A DNA stretch of 64,000 bases, taken from positions 1-64,000 of the forward strand of contig NZ_JADOGI010000024.1 in assembly GCF_015645445.1 (NCBI RefSeq), written 5' to 3'. Every line of letters starts with the position of its first letter. The first letter of the stretch is position 1. This document shows positions 25,406 through 34,141 of this stretch, in pieces. The notes beneath the pieces are model-generated. The model was not told where the DNA came from. It made no database searches and saw only the letters and a list, made by a program, of their open reading frames with translations. Both the position numbers and the translations under genes were made by a program. The DNA comes from Nonomuraea cypriaca. GTDB taxonomy: Bacteria > Actinomycetota > Actinomycetes > Streptosporangiales > Streptosporangiaceae.

Positions 25406-25534
25406 TCAGCCGCCTTCGTGGCGCCGCCAGTGCTCTTCGAGGGCGGCGGCGACCTGCGCGGGCCGCTGCAGCACCGTCCAGTGGTTGCAGTCGAGCTTGA
25501 TCACGTCTTCCGCCCGGATGGCCCGGCCCAGCCG
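25406..25534 (-). pseudogene. C-terminal fragment of an alpha/beta hydrolase
   Basis: The minus strand encodes IRAEDVIKLDCNHWTVLQRP and A..AA.LEEHWRRH, then a stop. The CNHW.V..RP pattern is the catalytic-His end of EphA/menH-like hydrolases. The 5' part is missing: the DNA upstream is the GlxA-like fragment on the opposite strand. Confidence 0.55.
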
Positions 25535-25536
25535 AC

Positions 25537-25836
25537 AACGGCAGCGTGCTCACCGCTGCGGGGAAGGCCGCCGCCGTCGATCTCTGCCTGCACCTGATCC
25601 ACCTCGACCACGGCGCCGGCGTCGCCAACTCAGTTGCCCGCCGCCTCGTCATGCCGCCGCATCGGCCCGGTGGCCAGGCCCAGTTCGTGGCCACGCCGAT
25701 GCGGGTCACGGGCGACCACATGCTCGCCGGCCTGCTCGCCTGGGTCCAGCAACGGCTGGACCAGCCGCTGACGGTGACGGACATGGCGCGGTGGGCGAAC
25801 ATGAGCGGGAGCAGCACGCCGGAGGCCAGGGAGTAA
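25537..25836 (+). pseudogene. C-terminal fragment of a GlxA-type AraC regulator
   Basis: The frame reads DNGSVLTAAGKAAAVDLCLHLIHLDHGAGVANSVARRLVMPPHRPGGQAQF, the linker joining the DJ-1/PfpI-like domain to the AraC domain in GlxA regulators, then LLAWVQQRLDQPLTVTDMARWANMS, the first AraC HTH. It ends prematurely at 25836, before the second HTH. The first 170-odd residues are also gone. Confidence 0.65.
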
Positions 25837-26118
25837 CCGCCTGGCCGGACGGGATAACCGTCGCTCCACCAGCAGCGCCAGCATCCGAATCGCCGCAATC
25901 TGGTTGGTTTCCGGCAAATCGGCCCACCCGAAGGGCGAGGAAGTCGTCGGCCGGGTCGTGGAGGGCCCGGCTCACCTCCGATCGCCAGCTGACGGTGATG
26001 CCGCACCCCCTTCCCGCAGGGCGCTCTGTTCCTTGAGCCGCTGGATGACTGCCGCCAACTCCAGCAGACCTTTGATGCCTATAAATCGCAGTTCCAGGCC
26101 CTGACAGCTATATAGGTG
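25837..26118 (-). other. degenerate region with possible coding remnants
   Basis: Minus-strand frames encode short coding-like stretches: ADLPETNQIAAIRMLALLVERRL near 25860-25925 and, in another frame, RALHDPADDFLALRVGRFAG near 25925-25975. A 49-codon frame from GTG 26121 to 25972 reads LYSCQGLELRFIGIKGLLEL. None matches a family I can name. Probably further gene debris. Confidence 0.35.
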
Positions 26119-26274
26119 CACTGTAGAAAGCTGCTTGACGCCACGGAGCGGGGCGTCAAACAGGTCGAGCACCCCCGGGCGGGCACGCTCACCTTCGAGC
26201 GGATCACCATGCGACTCCCCGATCACCCCGACCTGTCCGTGGTCCTACTGGCCGCACCGCCTTCGACAGGGTGA
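26119..26274 (+). pseudogene. C-terminal fragment of an MmyB-like XRE regulator
   Basis: The plus strand encodes ERGVKQVEHPRAGTLTFERITMRLPDHPDLSVVLLAAPP and a stop. The F.HP..G.L.......LPD.P.L...... pattern matches the end of the MmyB-like ligand domain of actinobacterial XRE regulators. No HTH or start precedes it. Confidence 0.5.
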
Positions 26275-26316
26275 CGGCGGCAGGTCAAGGTCTGGTCCGG
26301 AACGGGAAAGGCCCAC

Positions 26317-27642
26317 ATGCCGCCCGCGGCTGAGGGCACGCGGACCGCCATGATGGTAATGGTTATCGGTGCAGGAATCGGCGGGCTCACGACGGCCCTC
26401 AGCCTGCACGCCGCCGGAATCGACTGCACGGTGGTGGAGGCGGTTCCGGAGCTGAAGCCGCTCGGCGTGGGGATCAACCTCCAGCCGCATGCCGTGCGAG
26501 AGCTGGTGGACCTCGGTCTGCGCGAGGACCTCGTACGGACCGGGATCCCGACGAGGGCCCTGACCTATGCCACCCGACGCGGCGACGTGGTCATGACCGT
26601 GCCGCGCGGCCGCGCGGCCGGATACCGGTGGCCGCAGCTGTCCATCCACCGCGGCCACCTGCAGATGCTCCTGCTGCGGGCGGTCCAGGACCGGCTGGGC
26701 CAGGACGCGGTGCGCGCCGGCCTCGCCTTCGAGGACTTCGCGCCCGGCGCCCTGGAACGAGCCGGCGCGGGCCCGATCAAGGTGCGACTGCGCGAGACCA
26801 CCACGGGCCGGCAGGTGGCGGACGGGGCGGACGTCGTGGTCGGCGCCGACGGCGTGCACTCGGCGGTGCGGGCCCGGCTGCACCCGCGCGGCGACGAGCT
26901 GCGCTGGAGCGGGATCACCATGTGGCGGGGCATCACGGAACGCGCCCCCTACTTCGACGGCGCCACGATGGTGGTCGTCGGTACGCAGGACGGCGCCAAG
27001 ATCGTGGCCTACCCCATCTGCCCGCAGGCCAGGGCCCGGGGCCGGGCACTGGTGAACTGGGTGGCCGAGGTACGCACGGCCCAGGCGGGAACCGCCACCA
27101 CCGAGGCGGACTGGTGGCGGGCGGGCCGGCTGGAGGACGTACGGCCGCACTTCGCGGGCTGGGTGCTGCCGTACCTGGACGTACCCGAGCTGATCGCGGG
27201 GGCGGGGCGGATCCTGGAGTACCCGATGGTGGACAAGGAGCCCTTGCCCTACTGGGGCGCCGGCCGGGTGACCCTGCTCGGCGACGCCGCCCATCCGATG
27301 TATCCGGTCGGGTCCAACGGGGGCTCCCAGGCGGTGCTGGACGCGCGTTATCTGGCCCTGGCCCTGGCGTCCGAGCCCGACCCGGCCGCCGCGCTGGCCC
27401 GCTACGAGCACGAGCGGCGGCGTCAGACCGACGGTCTCGTCCGGTCCGGCCACCGCTTCGAAGTGGACGAGATGGTCAAGCTCGCCGAGCAGCGCGCCCC
27501 CGGCGGCTTCACCGACATCAGTGAGGTCCTCTCCGCTCAGGAGCTCTCGCGGATGGCCGAGGCCCACAGGCGCGTCGCCGACATGGACGTACAGACGCTC
27601 AACGAGCGCCCGTCTTGGACCGTGTCCCGTTTGCCTTTGTGA
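26317..27642 (+). CDS. FAD-dependent monooxygenase (aromatic hydroxylase type)
   Basis: 441 residues. The FAD-binding GxGxxG is VIGAGIGGLTTALSLHAAGID, the DG fingerprint VVGADGVHSAVR is in the middle, and GDAAHPMYPVGSNGGSQAVLDA binds the FAD ribose. This is the PHBH-like class A flavin monooxygenase layout (salicylate/3-hydroxybenzoate hydroxylase relatives); PVGSNG rather than P..GQG is typical of the flavin-dependent oxidoreductase branch. ATG 26317 has GGGAAAGG upstream; ATG 26350 is a shorter choice. The aromatic substrate is unknown. Neighbouring regulators are broken. Confidence 0.9.
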   Translation: MPPAAEGTRTAMMVMVIGAGIGGLTTALSLHAAGIDCTVVEAVPELKPLGVGINLQPHAVRELVDLGLREDLVRTGIPTRALTYATRRGDVVMTVPRGRAAGYRWPQLSIHRGHLQMLLLRAVQDRLGQDAVRAGLAFEDFAPGALERAGAGPIKVRLRETTTGRQVADGADVVVGADGVHSAVRARLHPRGDELRWSGITMWRGITERAPYFDGATMVVVGTQDGAKIVAYPICPQARARGRALVNWVAEVRTAQAGTATTEADWWRAGRLEDVRPHFAGWVLPYLDVPELIAGAGRILEYPMVDKEPLPYWGAGRVTLLGDAAHPMYPVGSNGGSQAVLDARYLALALASEPDPAAALARYEHERRRQTDGLVRSGHRFEVDEMVKLAEQRAPGGFTDISEVLSAQELSRMAEAHRRVADMDVQTLNERPSWTVSRLPL

Positions 27643-27776
27643 TATATTTTGCGGCGCTGTGCACCGCTGTGAACACGAGGAGGTGAGACCGATCAACGCT
27701 GTGACAGGTCGGGGCTCCCTCCCTCGCATGGTCTAGGGAGCGCCCGCGGAAGGCATCCCGAAAGGCTTGAAACGCT
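27643..27776 (+). other. leader region with a strong unmatched ribosome site
   Basis: Between the monooxygenase and the hydrolase lies CACGAGGAGGTGAG (27673-27686), a near-perfect Shine-Dalgarno sequence, with no ATG or GTG at normal spacing. An open frame across it reads HRCEHEEVRPINAVTGRG and ends at TAG 27734-27736. It could be a leader peptide or relic; unresolved. Confidence 0.3.
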
Positions 27777-28508
27777 GTGCGCTTCACCTCCCAGACGTCG
27801 TCGGACGGCGTCACAGAACAACTCTTCACCCTCGGCGAGATCCCCGGTGTGCTGTGGACACCGGAAGACGCCCTGGGCACTCGCCCCCTGATCCTGATGG
27901 GACACGGCGGCGGGCAACACAAGAAGGCTCCCGGCATCCTGGCCCGCGCGCGCCTCTTCGTCGCCGAGGCCGGTTTCGCGGTCGCCGCGATCGACGCGCC
28001 CAATCACGGTGAGCGGCCGAAGGACGAGGAGCTCGACCGGCTCGCGACCGAGAACCGGGCCCGTATGGCCGCAGGCGAGGATACGGCCGCGCTGGTCGCC
28101 GGCCTGCACGCTCTCGTGGCCGGGCAGACCGTCGCGGAATGGCAGGCGGTCCTGACCGCGGTCCAGCGACTCGACCATGTCGGCGATGGTCCGGTGGGCT
28201 ACTGGGGTATGTCGATGGGCTGCGGGCTCGGTGCCCCGTTCGTCGCCGCGGAACCCCGGGTCCGCGCCGCGGTGCTGGGCCTGCAGGGGTCGCCCGAGCT
28301 GGCCGAGACCGCCGCGCGGATCACCGTGCCGGTGCGGTTCCTGGTCCAGTGGGACGATGAGCGGGTGCCGCGGGCCCAGAGCCTGGCGGTGTTCGACGCC
28401 TTCGCCTCAGCCGAGAAGACCCTGCACGCCAACCCCGGCAAGCACGGCGACCTGCCGCGATTCGAAACGGACAGCTCGCTGCGGTTCTTCGCCCGGCATC
28501 TGAGCTGA
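27777..28508 (+). CDS. alpha/beta hydrolase (dienelactone-hydrolase-like)
   Basis: 243 residues. LILMGHGGGQHKKAP is the oxyanion loop, WGMSMGCGLG holds the nucleophile Ser (GxSxG), VQWDDERVP the acidic residue, and NPGKHGDLPRFE the His. No signal peptide is seen, so it is a cytoplasmic esterase-like enzyme; the substrate is unknown. GTG start at 27777. A 31-nt hairpin follows the stop. Confidence 0.85.
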   Translation: MRFTSQTSSDGVTEQLFTLGEIPGVLWTPEDALGTRPLILMGHGGGQHKKAPGILARARLFVAEAGFAVAAIDAPNHGERPKDEELDRLATENRARMAAGEDTAALVAGLHALVAGQTVAEWQAVLTAVQRLDHVGDGPVGYWGMSMGCGLGAPFVAAEPRVRAAVLGLQGSPELAETAARITVPVRFLVQWDDERVPRAQSLAVFDAFASAEKTLHANPGKHGDLPRFETDSSLRFFARHLS

Positions 28509-28529
28509 CACCCGTCCGTAGTCCTCGAT

Positions 28530-28560
28530 GCGCCGGTCGGGATCCGATCCCGGCCGGCGC
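28530..28560 (+). terminator. hairpin terminator after the hydrolase
   Basis: GCGCCGGTCGGGATC and GATCCCGGCCGGCGC (28530-28544 and 28546-28560) pair over 15 bp with one G-T wobble and a one-base centre, 22 bp beyond the stop. No T tract. Confidence 0.6.
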
Positions 28561-28617
28561 ATTCGCGTGCAGGTGCGGGCTACCGGGACACCTTGGGGTG
28601 GTATGGGGGACAGATCA

Positions 28618-28650
28618 CTGATCGTCTGTACCTGGAGCGCAGACGATCAG
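28618..28650. promoter_or_regulatory. perfect 11-bp inverted repeat upstream of the kinase
   Basis: CTGATCGTCTG (28618-28628) and CAGACGATCAG (28640-28650) are perfect inverted arms separated by exactly 11 bases, ending 12 bases before the kinase start. The site is either a regulator operator (arm centres about two helical turns apart) or a 5' UTR hairpin that would cover the ribosome site. No T tract follows, so it is unlikely to be a terminator. Confidence 0.65.
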
Positions 28651-28662
28651 TAGGTTGGTTCT

Positions 28663-30411
28663 GTGGCTGTCAATGGGGGACCACTTGTGCTTTCCGATCG
28701 GTACTTACTGCTGGATCGCCTCGTCAGTGGAGGCATGGGAACGGTGTGGCGTGCGACTGACCAGCTTTTGAGTCGCACCGTCGCCGTGAAGGAGATGCAC
28801 CTTCGGCCGACGGGTGAGAAGCTCGCCGAGCAGGCGGCCCGGGTGCGCCGGGAGGCACACGCCATCGCCCGGATATCCCACCCGAACGTCGTCAACGTCT
28901 TCGACCTCGTGAGCCACGATGAGCGGTTGTGGCTGGTGATGGAGTTCGTGGAGGGGCCCTCGCTGAAGGAACACCTCGCGGCCAACGGCCCGATGAGTCC
29001 CTCCGCCGTCGCCGGGATCGGCCTGCAGCTGCTCTCCGCTCTGGAGGCCGTACACGCCGCCGGTGCGTTGCACAGGGACATCAAACCGGGCAATGTCCTG
29101 CTGCGCCGCGACGGAAGAGTGATCCTCTGCGACTTCGGCATCGCGGCGCTGAGCGGATCCGACTCGCTCACCTCAACGGGTGTGGTGGTGGGTTCGTTCG
29201 AGTACATCGCTCCGGAACGGCTGAGCGACGGGCCTGTGGGGCCGCCCAGTGATCTGTTCTCGCTGGGGGTCACTCTGTGTGTGCTGCTGTCGGGCCGTTC
29301 CCCGTTCGCCCGTCCAGAACCCGCCGGCGTGCTGAACGCCGTCATGCGGGAGAAACCGGAGATCGCGGCCGCCGCGGGACCGCTGCGTGCCCCGCTCGAA
29401 GCGCTGCTGCGGAAGAACCCCGCCGATCGTCCCTCCATCGCGGAGGCGAGCGAGATGCTGCGGCCCCTCGCCACGGCGGCGCCGGCCACGCAGGACGTCA
29501 CGAAGGGCGCACGGAAGTCCGGCGCCGTTCCGCGCCGTCGCCTGCTCGGCTTGGCGGCGCCTTTCGCCGCTCTCCTGCTCGCCGTCGTCGTCAGCGCGGG
29601 TGCGCTGGTGAGCCGCTGGAGCGGCGCCGATTCCGAAGCGTCGGGTACGGCGGGCAGCGCGAAACCGTCCACCGGCCCCAGTTCCATGGCCGCCACGGGC
29701 CCGACACGCACCGATGAGGTGATGCCGGTCCCTGACGACCCGAATCCCGATGCCCCGGGCGTTTACTGGGTGTTCTCCGGCGACCGCTACATGCGGGTCC
29801 ACATGTCGGCCTCTGGCTACCCGGTGCGTCAGCGCCTGGCGGCTCCCGCGCAACTCCAGGCATGGGACGGCACCTTCAAGGACCTGCCAGGATTCCAGAA
29901 CAGGATCGACGCCTCGTTACGTGTTCCTGGCACGCGCAACGAGTATTGGGTTTTCTCCGGGCGCCACTACCTCCGCATCCGGCTCGCCGACGCCGACCAG
30001 GGGTACGACGACACTCTGGTGGCCGGTCCGAGTCCGCTCAGTGACTGGGAGAACGCCTTCGGAGATCTTCCTGACGACGGCATCGACGCGGTGATGCGCA
30101 CGCCGGACGACCCGAACCAGTACTGGGTGTTCGCAGGTGACCAGTACGTCCGTACCACGCTGGACGGCGAAGGACCCGGCGGCCAGGTCACCTCTGGTCC
30201 GTCGCCATTGGACGGGTGGTCCGGCACCCTCGGCAGGTTCCCCGCGTTCAGCCAGGGGATCGACGCGGTGATGCCCGTGCCGGGTGAGCGGAACGACTAC
30301 TGGGTGTTCTCCGGCACTCAGTACATGAAGATCCGCGTCACCGACGTCACCTACGAAGACAGGGTGATCGAGGACCCCAAGACCCTCCGCGACTGGAACA
30401 CTCTCCCCTGA
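28663..30411 (+). CDS. transmembrane Ser/Thr protein kinase with extracellular hemopexin-like repeats
   Basis: 582 residues. A Hanks-type kinase domain fills residues 12-270: glycine loop LVSGGMGTVW, Lys43 (AVK), HRDIKPGN with catalytic Asp139, DFG 157-159 and APE 193. A single membrane segment lies at 304-327. After a Ser/Thr/Pro-rich linker, residues 360-582 hold four hemopexin-like repeats, each with a YWVF.G..Y core (YWVFSGDRYMRV, YWVFSGRHYLRI, YWVFAGDQYVRT, YWVFSGTQYMKI) and an IDA...P turn. Four such blades normally close a propeller. The kinase therefore faces the cytoplasm and the propeller faces outside, suggesting signalling from wall, metal or protein ligands. GTG start 28663. Confidence 0.92.
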   Translation: MAVNGGPLVLSDRYLLLDRLVSGGMGTVWRATDQLLSRTVAVKEMHLRPTGEKLAEQAARVRREAHAIARISHPNVVNVFDLVSHDERLWLVMEFVEGPSLKEHLAANGPMSPSAVAGIGLQLLSALEAVHAAGALHRDIKPGNVLLRRDGRVILCDFGIAALSGSDSLTSTGVVVGSFEYIAPERLSDGPVGPPSDLFSLGVTLCVLLSGRSPFARPEPAGVLNAVMREKPEIAAAAGPLRAPLEALLRKNPADRPSIAEASEMLRPLATAAPATQDVTKGARKSGAVPRRRLLGLAAPFAALLLAVVVSAGALVSRWSGADSEASGTAGSAKPSTGPSSMAATGPTRTDEVMPVPDDPNPDAPGVYWVFSGDRYMRVHMSASGYPVRQRLAAPAQLQAWDGTFKDLPGFQNRIDASLRVPGTRNEYWVFSGRHYLRIRLADADQGYDDTLVAGPSPLSDWENAFGDLPDDGIDAVMRTPDDPNQYWVFAGDQYVRTTLDGEGPGGQVTSGPSPLDGWSGTLGRFPAFSQGIDAVMPVPGERNDYWVFSGTQYMKIRVTDVTYEDRVIEDPKTLRDWNTLP

Positions 30412-30433
30412 CCGAGCCGCCTGCCGTCCCGCG

Positions 30434-31078
30434 TCAGCTCGATGATCTCGGCGCCTGCTCTTTTCCGCGAGCGGCCGGGGAGTAGCCGAGGATGTGCTCG
30501 CGCAGCAGCACGCCCACGTGTGGGTCATCGCGTTCGAACGCCGCCACGAGTGGTTCGTGATCGGCGGCGTTCTCCACCGCCCGCGTCCGGAACAGGCGAA
30601 TCGACAGGTGTGTCCACACCTCGATGCCGAGGGATTCCCACACCGACAGCAGCACGTCGTTGCCGGACGCCCTGACGATCTCGCGGTGGAAGGCCACGCC
30701 GTGGCGCACCTGGTCGATCAGGGAATCGGCGGCGGCCGCCGCGTACAGGCCGGTGAGGTGGACGCGCAGGGCCGCCACGGAAGGGCGGCGCAGTCGTACG
30801 GCCGTCTCCTCCAGTCCCGCCCGCACCTCGAAGACCTCGTGCAGATCCGTCTCGGTGAGCCTGCGGACCCGCGCGCCCTTGTTGGGGGAGGACTCGATCA
30901 GCCGCAGCGCCACCAGCTCGCGCAGCGCCTCGCGCACCGGGGCCTGGCTGACGCCGAGCTCGGCGGCGAGCCGGCGCTCGACCAGAGCGTCGCCTGGCCC
31001 CCAGCGGCCGTCGACGAGGCCGTCGAGCACAGCCTGCCGGATCTGGTCACGAAGCGGCGAGCGCACGACTGGTTTCAC
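30434..31078 (-). CDS. GntR-family regulator, FCD type
   Basis: 214 residues. The winged helix is LRDQIRQAVLDGLVDGRWGPGDALVERRLAAELGVSQAPVREALRELVALRLIE. A helical FCD domain follows, with the usual D..EVFEVR...E..A and FHREIVRASGND metal/ligand motifs. GTG start 31076-31078. It is divergent from the short AceE-type gene with 55 bp between them, and ATCGT-N14-ACGAT (31085-31108) lies in the gap. It probably represses that gene in response to a carboxylate. Confidence 0.92.
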   Translation of the reverse strand: MKPVVRSPLRDQIRQAVLDGLVDGRWGPGDALVERRLAAELGVSQAPVREALRELVALRLIESSPNKGARVRRLTETDLHEVFEVRAGLEETAVRLRRPSVAALRVHLTGLYAAAAADSLIDQVRHGVAFHREIVRASGNDVLLSVWESLGIEVWTHLSIRLFRTRAVENAADHEPLVAAFERDDPHVGVLLREHILGYSPAARGKEQAPRSSS

Positions 31079-31084
31079 GACACC

Positions 31085-31108
31085 ATCGTAGTACAGATGT
31101 CCAACGAT
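31085..31108. promoter_or_regulatory. possible GntR operator
   Basis: ATCGT (31085-31089) and ACGAT (31104-31108) are inverted arms in the short gap between gntR and the aceE-like gene. Arms are short, so this is suggestive only. Confidence 0.35.
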
Positions 31109-31133
31109 CGATCATAGGGTGTTTAATGGTGGT

Positions 31134-33593
31134 ATGGAGAAAGACCTCGATCCGCAGGAAACCGCCGAATGGCTCGAATCGCTGGAGGCGGTCCGGCGGG
31201 CGGCCGGCTCGGAACGGGCCGACTACCTGTTGCGCAGGCTGGCCACGAGCAGCCGCTACCTCAACACCGTGCCGACGCCGGAGGAGCCCGACTATCCGGG
31301 TGACCTGGCGCTCGAGGAGCGCATCGCGGCATACGACCGGTGGAACGCCGCCGCCATGATCACCAGAGGCAGCAAGCTGGGGCTCGGCGGCCATCTGGCG
31401 ACCTACGCCTCTGCAGCCTGGTTGTACGAGGTGGGCTTCAACCACTTCTTCCACGGTGAGAACGACCAGGTCTACTTCCAGGGCCACGCCTCGCCGGGGA
31501 TCTACGCCCGCGCCTTCCTGGAGGGCAGGCTGAGCCGCGAGCAGCTGGACCTGTTCAGGCGCGAGCCCGAGGGCGGGCTGCCCTCGTACCCGCATCCGCG
31601 GGCCGTGCCGGACTTCTGGCAGTTCCCCACCGTTTCCATGGGCCTCGGCCCGCTCAACGCGGTCTACCAGGCCCGTTTCAACCGCTATCTGCACCACCGC
31701 GGCATCAAGGACACGTCGAACGGCCACGTGTGGGCCTTCCTCGGCGACGGTGAGATGGACGAGCCGGAGTCCACGGCCGCCCTCACCCTGGCCGCCCGCG
31801 AAGGGCTGGACAACCTGACCTTCGTGATCAACTGCAACCTGCAGCGGCTCGACGGCCCCGTACGCGGCAACACCCGCATCGTGACAGAGCTCGAAAGCGT
31901 CTTCAGGGGTGCCGGCTGGCATGTGGTGAAGGCGCTGTGGGGCTGGGAATGGGACGAGCTGCTCCGCTCGGACGAGCTGGTGGCCAGACTGGACACGGTG
32001 CCCGACGGGCAGTTCCAGACGTTCGCCGCCGCCGACGGTGCCTACATCAGGGAGCACCTGTTCCACGGGCTGGACGTGCCGTACTCGGACGAGGACCTGC
32101 GGCGTGTCGTCGGCGGTTCGCGGGCCGGCCACGAGCCGCGCAAGGTGCACGCCGCCTACCGCAGGGCCCTGGACAACCGCGGCGCGCCGACCGTGGTCCT
32201 CGTGCAGACCGTCAAGGGCTGGACACTCGGCGCCGGCATCGAGGCGCGCAATGCCAACCACCAGATGAAGAAGCTCAGCCAGAACGAGTTCCGCGCCCTG
32301 CGCGACCGGCTCGGCCTGCCCGTGCAGGACCGCGAGCTCGATGGCGACCTGCCGCCGTACCTGCACCCCGGGCCGGACTCGCCGGAGGCCCGCTACGTGG
32401 CCGAGCGGCGGCGTGCCCTGGGTGGTCCCGTGCCGAGTCGGCGAGTCTCCTACCAGCCGCTGCCCGCGCCTGGCGAGCGCGCGTTCCGCGCGCTGGAGAA
32501 GGGCTCCACGCAACCGGTGGCGACCACGATGGCCTTCGTCCGCCTCGTCAAGGACCTCATGAAGGAGCCCGGGACGGGACGCCGCTGGGTGCCGATCGTG
32601 CCCGACGAGGCCAGGACGTTCGGCATGGAGTCGCTGTTCCCCACCGCCAAGATCTACTCGCCGCTCGGCCAGCGCTACGAGGCCGTCGACCGGGACCTGC
32701 TGCTGTCGTACAAGGAGGCGACCGACGGGCAGATCCTGCTCGAAGGCATCACCGAGGCCGGTTCGATGGCCTCGTTCGCCGCCGCGGCGTCCAGCTACGC
32801 CACGCACGGCGAGGCCATGATCCCGTTCTACATCTTCTACTCGATGTTCGGCTGGCAGCGCACCGGCGACCAGATGTGGGCGCTGGCCGACCAGCTCGGC
32901 CGCGGGTTCCTCATCGGGGCCACGGCCGGCCGGACCACGATGACGGGGGAGGGCCTGCAGCACGCGGACGGGCACTCCCAGCTCCTCGCCTCCGCCAACC
33001 CCGCGTGCCTGGCCTACGACCCCGCCTTCGGCTACGAGGTGGCGGCGATCGTACGCGACGGTCTCAAGCGCATGTACGGGCCCGCCGGTGAGGACGTGTT
33101 CTACTACCTGACCCTCTACAACGAGCCGATGCCCCAGCCCGCGATGCCGGAAGGGGTCGAGGAGGGCATCCTCAGAGGCATCTACCGCTACGCCGCCGGC
33201 GGCGGCCAGGCCCACCTGCTCGCCAGCGGCACCGCGATCCATTGGGCGCTGGCCGCGCAGCGCATGCTGCAGGAGGAGTACGGCCTGGGCGTCGACGTCT
33301 GGTCCGTCACGTCGTGGAGCGAGCTGCGCCGTGACGCCATGACCGCGACGGGTGTGCCGTACCTGCGCAAGGCCCTGGCCGGGATCGACGGCCCGGTGAT
33401 CGCGGTCAGTGACTGGATGCGTGCCGTGCCCGACCAGATCCGGCCCTGGATCGACCGGCCGTGGACGTCGCTCGGCACCGACGGGTTCGGCCTGTCCGGC
33501 ACCCGCGAGTCGGTACGCGCGCACTTCGGGGTCGATCCGCGGTCGATCGCCGACGCGGTGCTCAAGGGCGTCGAGGAGGCCGCCCGGGGATGA
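31134..33593 (+). CDS. aceE: pyruvate dehydrogenase E1 component, homodimeric AceE type (short form)
   Basis: About 819 residues; typical AceE proteins have about 890-920, and this one is shortened by several loop deletions rather than truncated. It starts with [15 protein letters not shown] and has [22 protein letters not shown], the thiamin-diphosphate motif [14 protein letters not shown], and [20 protein letters not shown]. The C-terminal part has [14 protein letters not shown] and [13 protein letters not shown]. It should decarboxylate pyruvate or a related 2-oxo acid and pass the acyl group to an E2 encoded elsewhere. Linkage to a dedicated GntR gene suggests a conditional second E1. ATG 31134 is chosen; GTG 31119 is possible. 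Confidence 0.92.
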   Translation: MEKDLDPQETAEWLESLEAVRRAAGSERADYLLRRLATSSRYLNTVPTPEEPDYPGDLALEERIAAYDRWNAAAMITRGSKLGLGGHLATYASAAWLYEVGFNHFFHGENDQVYFQGHASPGIYARAFLEGRLSREQLDLFRREPEGGLPSYPHPRAVPDFWQFPTVSMGLGPLNAVYQARFNRYLHHRGIKDTSNGHVWAFLGDGEMDEPESTAALTLAAREGLDNLTFVINCNLQRLDGPVRGNTRIVTELESVFRGAGWHVVKALWGWEWDELLRSDELVARLDTVPDGQFQTFAAADGAYIREHLFHGLDVPYSDEDLRRVVGGSRAGHEPRKVHAAYRRALDNRGAPTVVLVQTVKGWTLGAGIEARNANHQMKKLSQNEFRALRDRLGLPVQDRELDGDLPPYLHPGPDSPEARYVAERRRALGGPVPSRRVSYQPLPAPGERAFRALEKGSTQPVATTMAFVRLVKDLMKEPGTGRRWVPIVPDEARTFGMESLFPTAKIYSPLGQRYEAVDRDLLLSYKEATDGQILLEGITEAGSMASFAAAASSYATHGEAMIPFYIFYSMFGWQRTGDQMWALADQLGRGFLIGATAGRTTMTGEGLQHADGHSQLLASANPACLAYDPAFGYEVAAIVRDGLKRMYGPAGEDVFYYLTLYNEPMPQPAMPEGVEEGILRGIYRYAAGGGQAHLLASGTAIHWALAAQRMLQEEYGLGVDVWSVTSWSELRRDAMTATGVPYLRKALAGIDGPVIAVSDWMRAVPDQIRPWIDRPWTSLGTDGFGLSGTRESVRAHFGVDPRSIADAVLKGVEEAARG

Positions 33594-33607
33594 ACGGGCG
33601 GTACCGT

Positions 33608-33635
33608 GACCTGGCCGTCAGGCGGCGGCCAGGTC
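33608..33635. terminator. bidirectional terminator between aceE and the NTF2-like gene
   Basis: GACCTGGCCG and CGGCCAGGTC (33608-33617, 33626-33635) form a perfect 10-bp stem with an 8-base loop between two convergent genes, 15 bp after the aceE stop. Confidence 0.6.
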
Positions 33636-33640
33636 GCAGT

Positions 33641-34033
33641 CTAGTTGTGCGCTGGCGGGGCCGGAGAACCATGTGCCGCGGCCACCACCCAACCGGCCGG
33701 CGAGGGGACCCAGGTCCGCGTGTACGCGAGGGTCAGGTCGATCTTGTCGTCACCGGCCGTGCCGACGAGATGCAGTAATGCCCGCGTTATCCCGACCCCG
33801 TCGATGACCTGCACCTCCCGCTTCAACTCGGCGACAGTGGCGAGCACGAGAGCGCCCGCGCGGTGCGCGGCCATGTCCTCGGCCTTGTCGATCGTCGAGC
33901 CGTCGGGACCGGTGAAGCGCACGTCATCGTGGAGGAAACCGTCGAGGGCGGCTACATCGTTGGCCAGCAGCGCGGCCTGAAAGCGGCTCTCGGCATCATC
34001 CAACGTCGTTTCATCGAACCGGTCGGCATCCAT
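33641..34033 (-). CDS. NTF2-like (SnoaL/DUF4440-type) protein
   Basis: 130 residues of the cone-shaped NTF2 fold: AESRFQAALLANDVAALDGFLHDDVRFTGPDGSTIDKAED, then DLTLAYTRTWVPSPAGWVVAAAHGSP. The L.DD....GP.G....K pattern fits the DUF4440 group. Without catalytic residues that I can assign, function is unknown; small-molecule binding or isomerisation is usual. ATG 34031-34033. A single gene. Confidence 0.8.
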   Translation of the reverse strand: MDADRFDETTLDDAESRFQAALLANDVAALDGFLHDDVRFTGPDGSTIDKAEDMAAHRAGALVLATVAELKREVQVIDGVGITRALLHLVGTAGDDKIDLTLAYTRTWVPSPAGWVVAAAHGSPAPPAHN

Positions 34034-34141
34034 GCCGTGGAGCCTACAAGGGTCCGGCCGGCCTGATCCGCGCGAAGGGCCTGCGGAGTCGAACGGTGAC
34101 GTGGCCGGCCCGGACGTCGAGCGCGGACGTCGAACAGGGTC

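Noticed and set aside
31047..33524. 825-codon open frame antisense to the aceE-type gene
   Set aside because: High-GC third-position bias leaves the antisense frame open; its translation is Arg/Gly/His-rich and has no domain, while the plus strand encodes a clear E1 enzyme.
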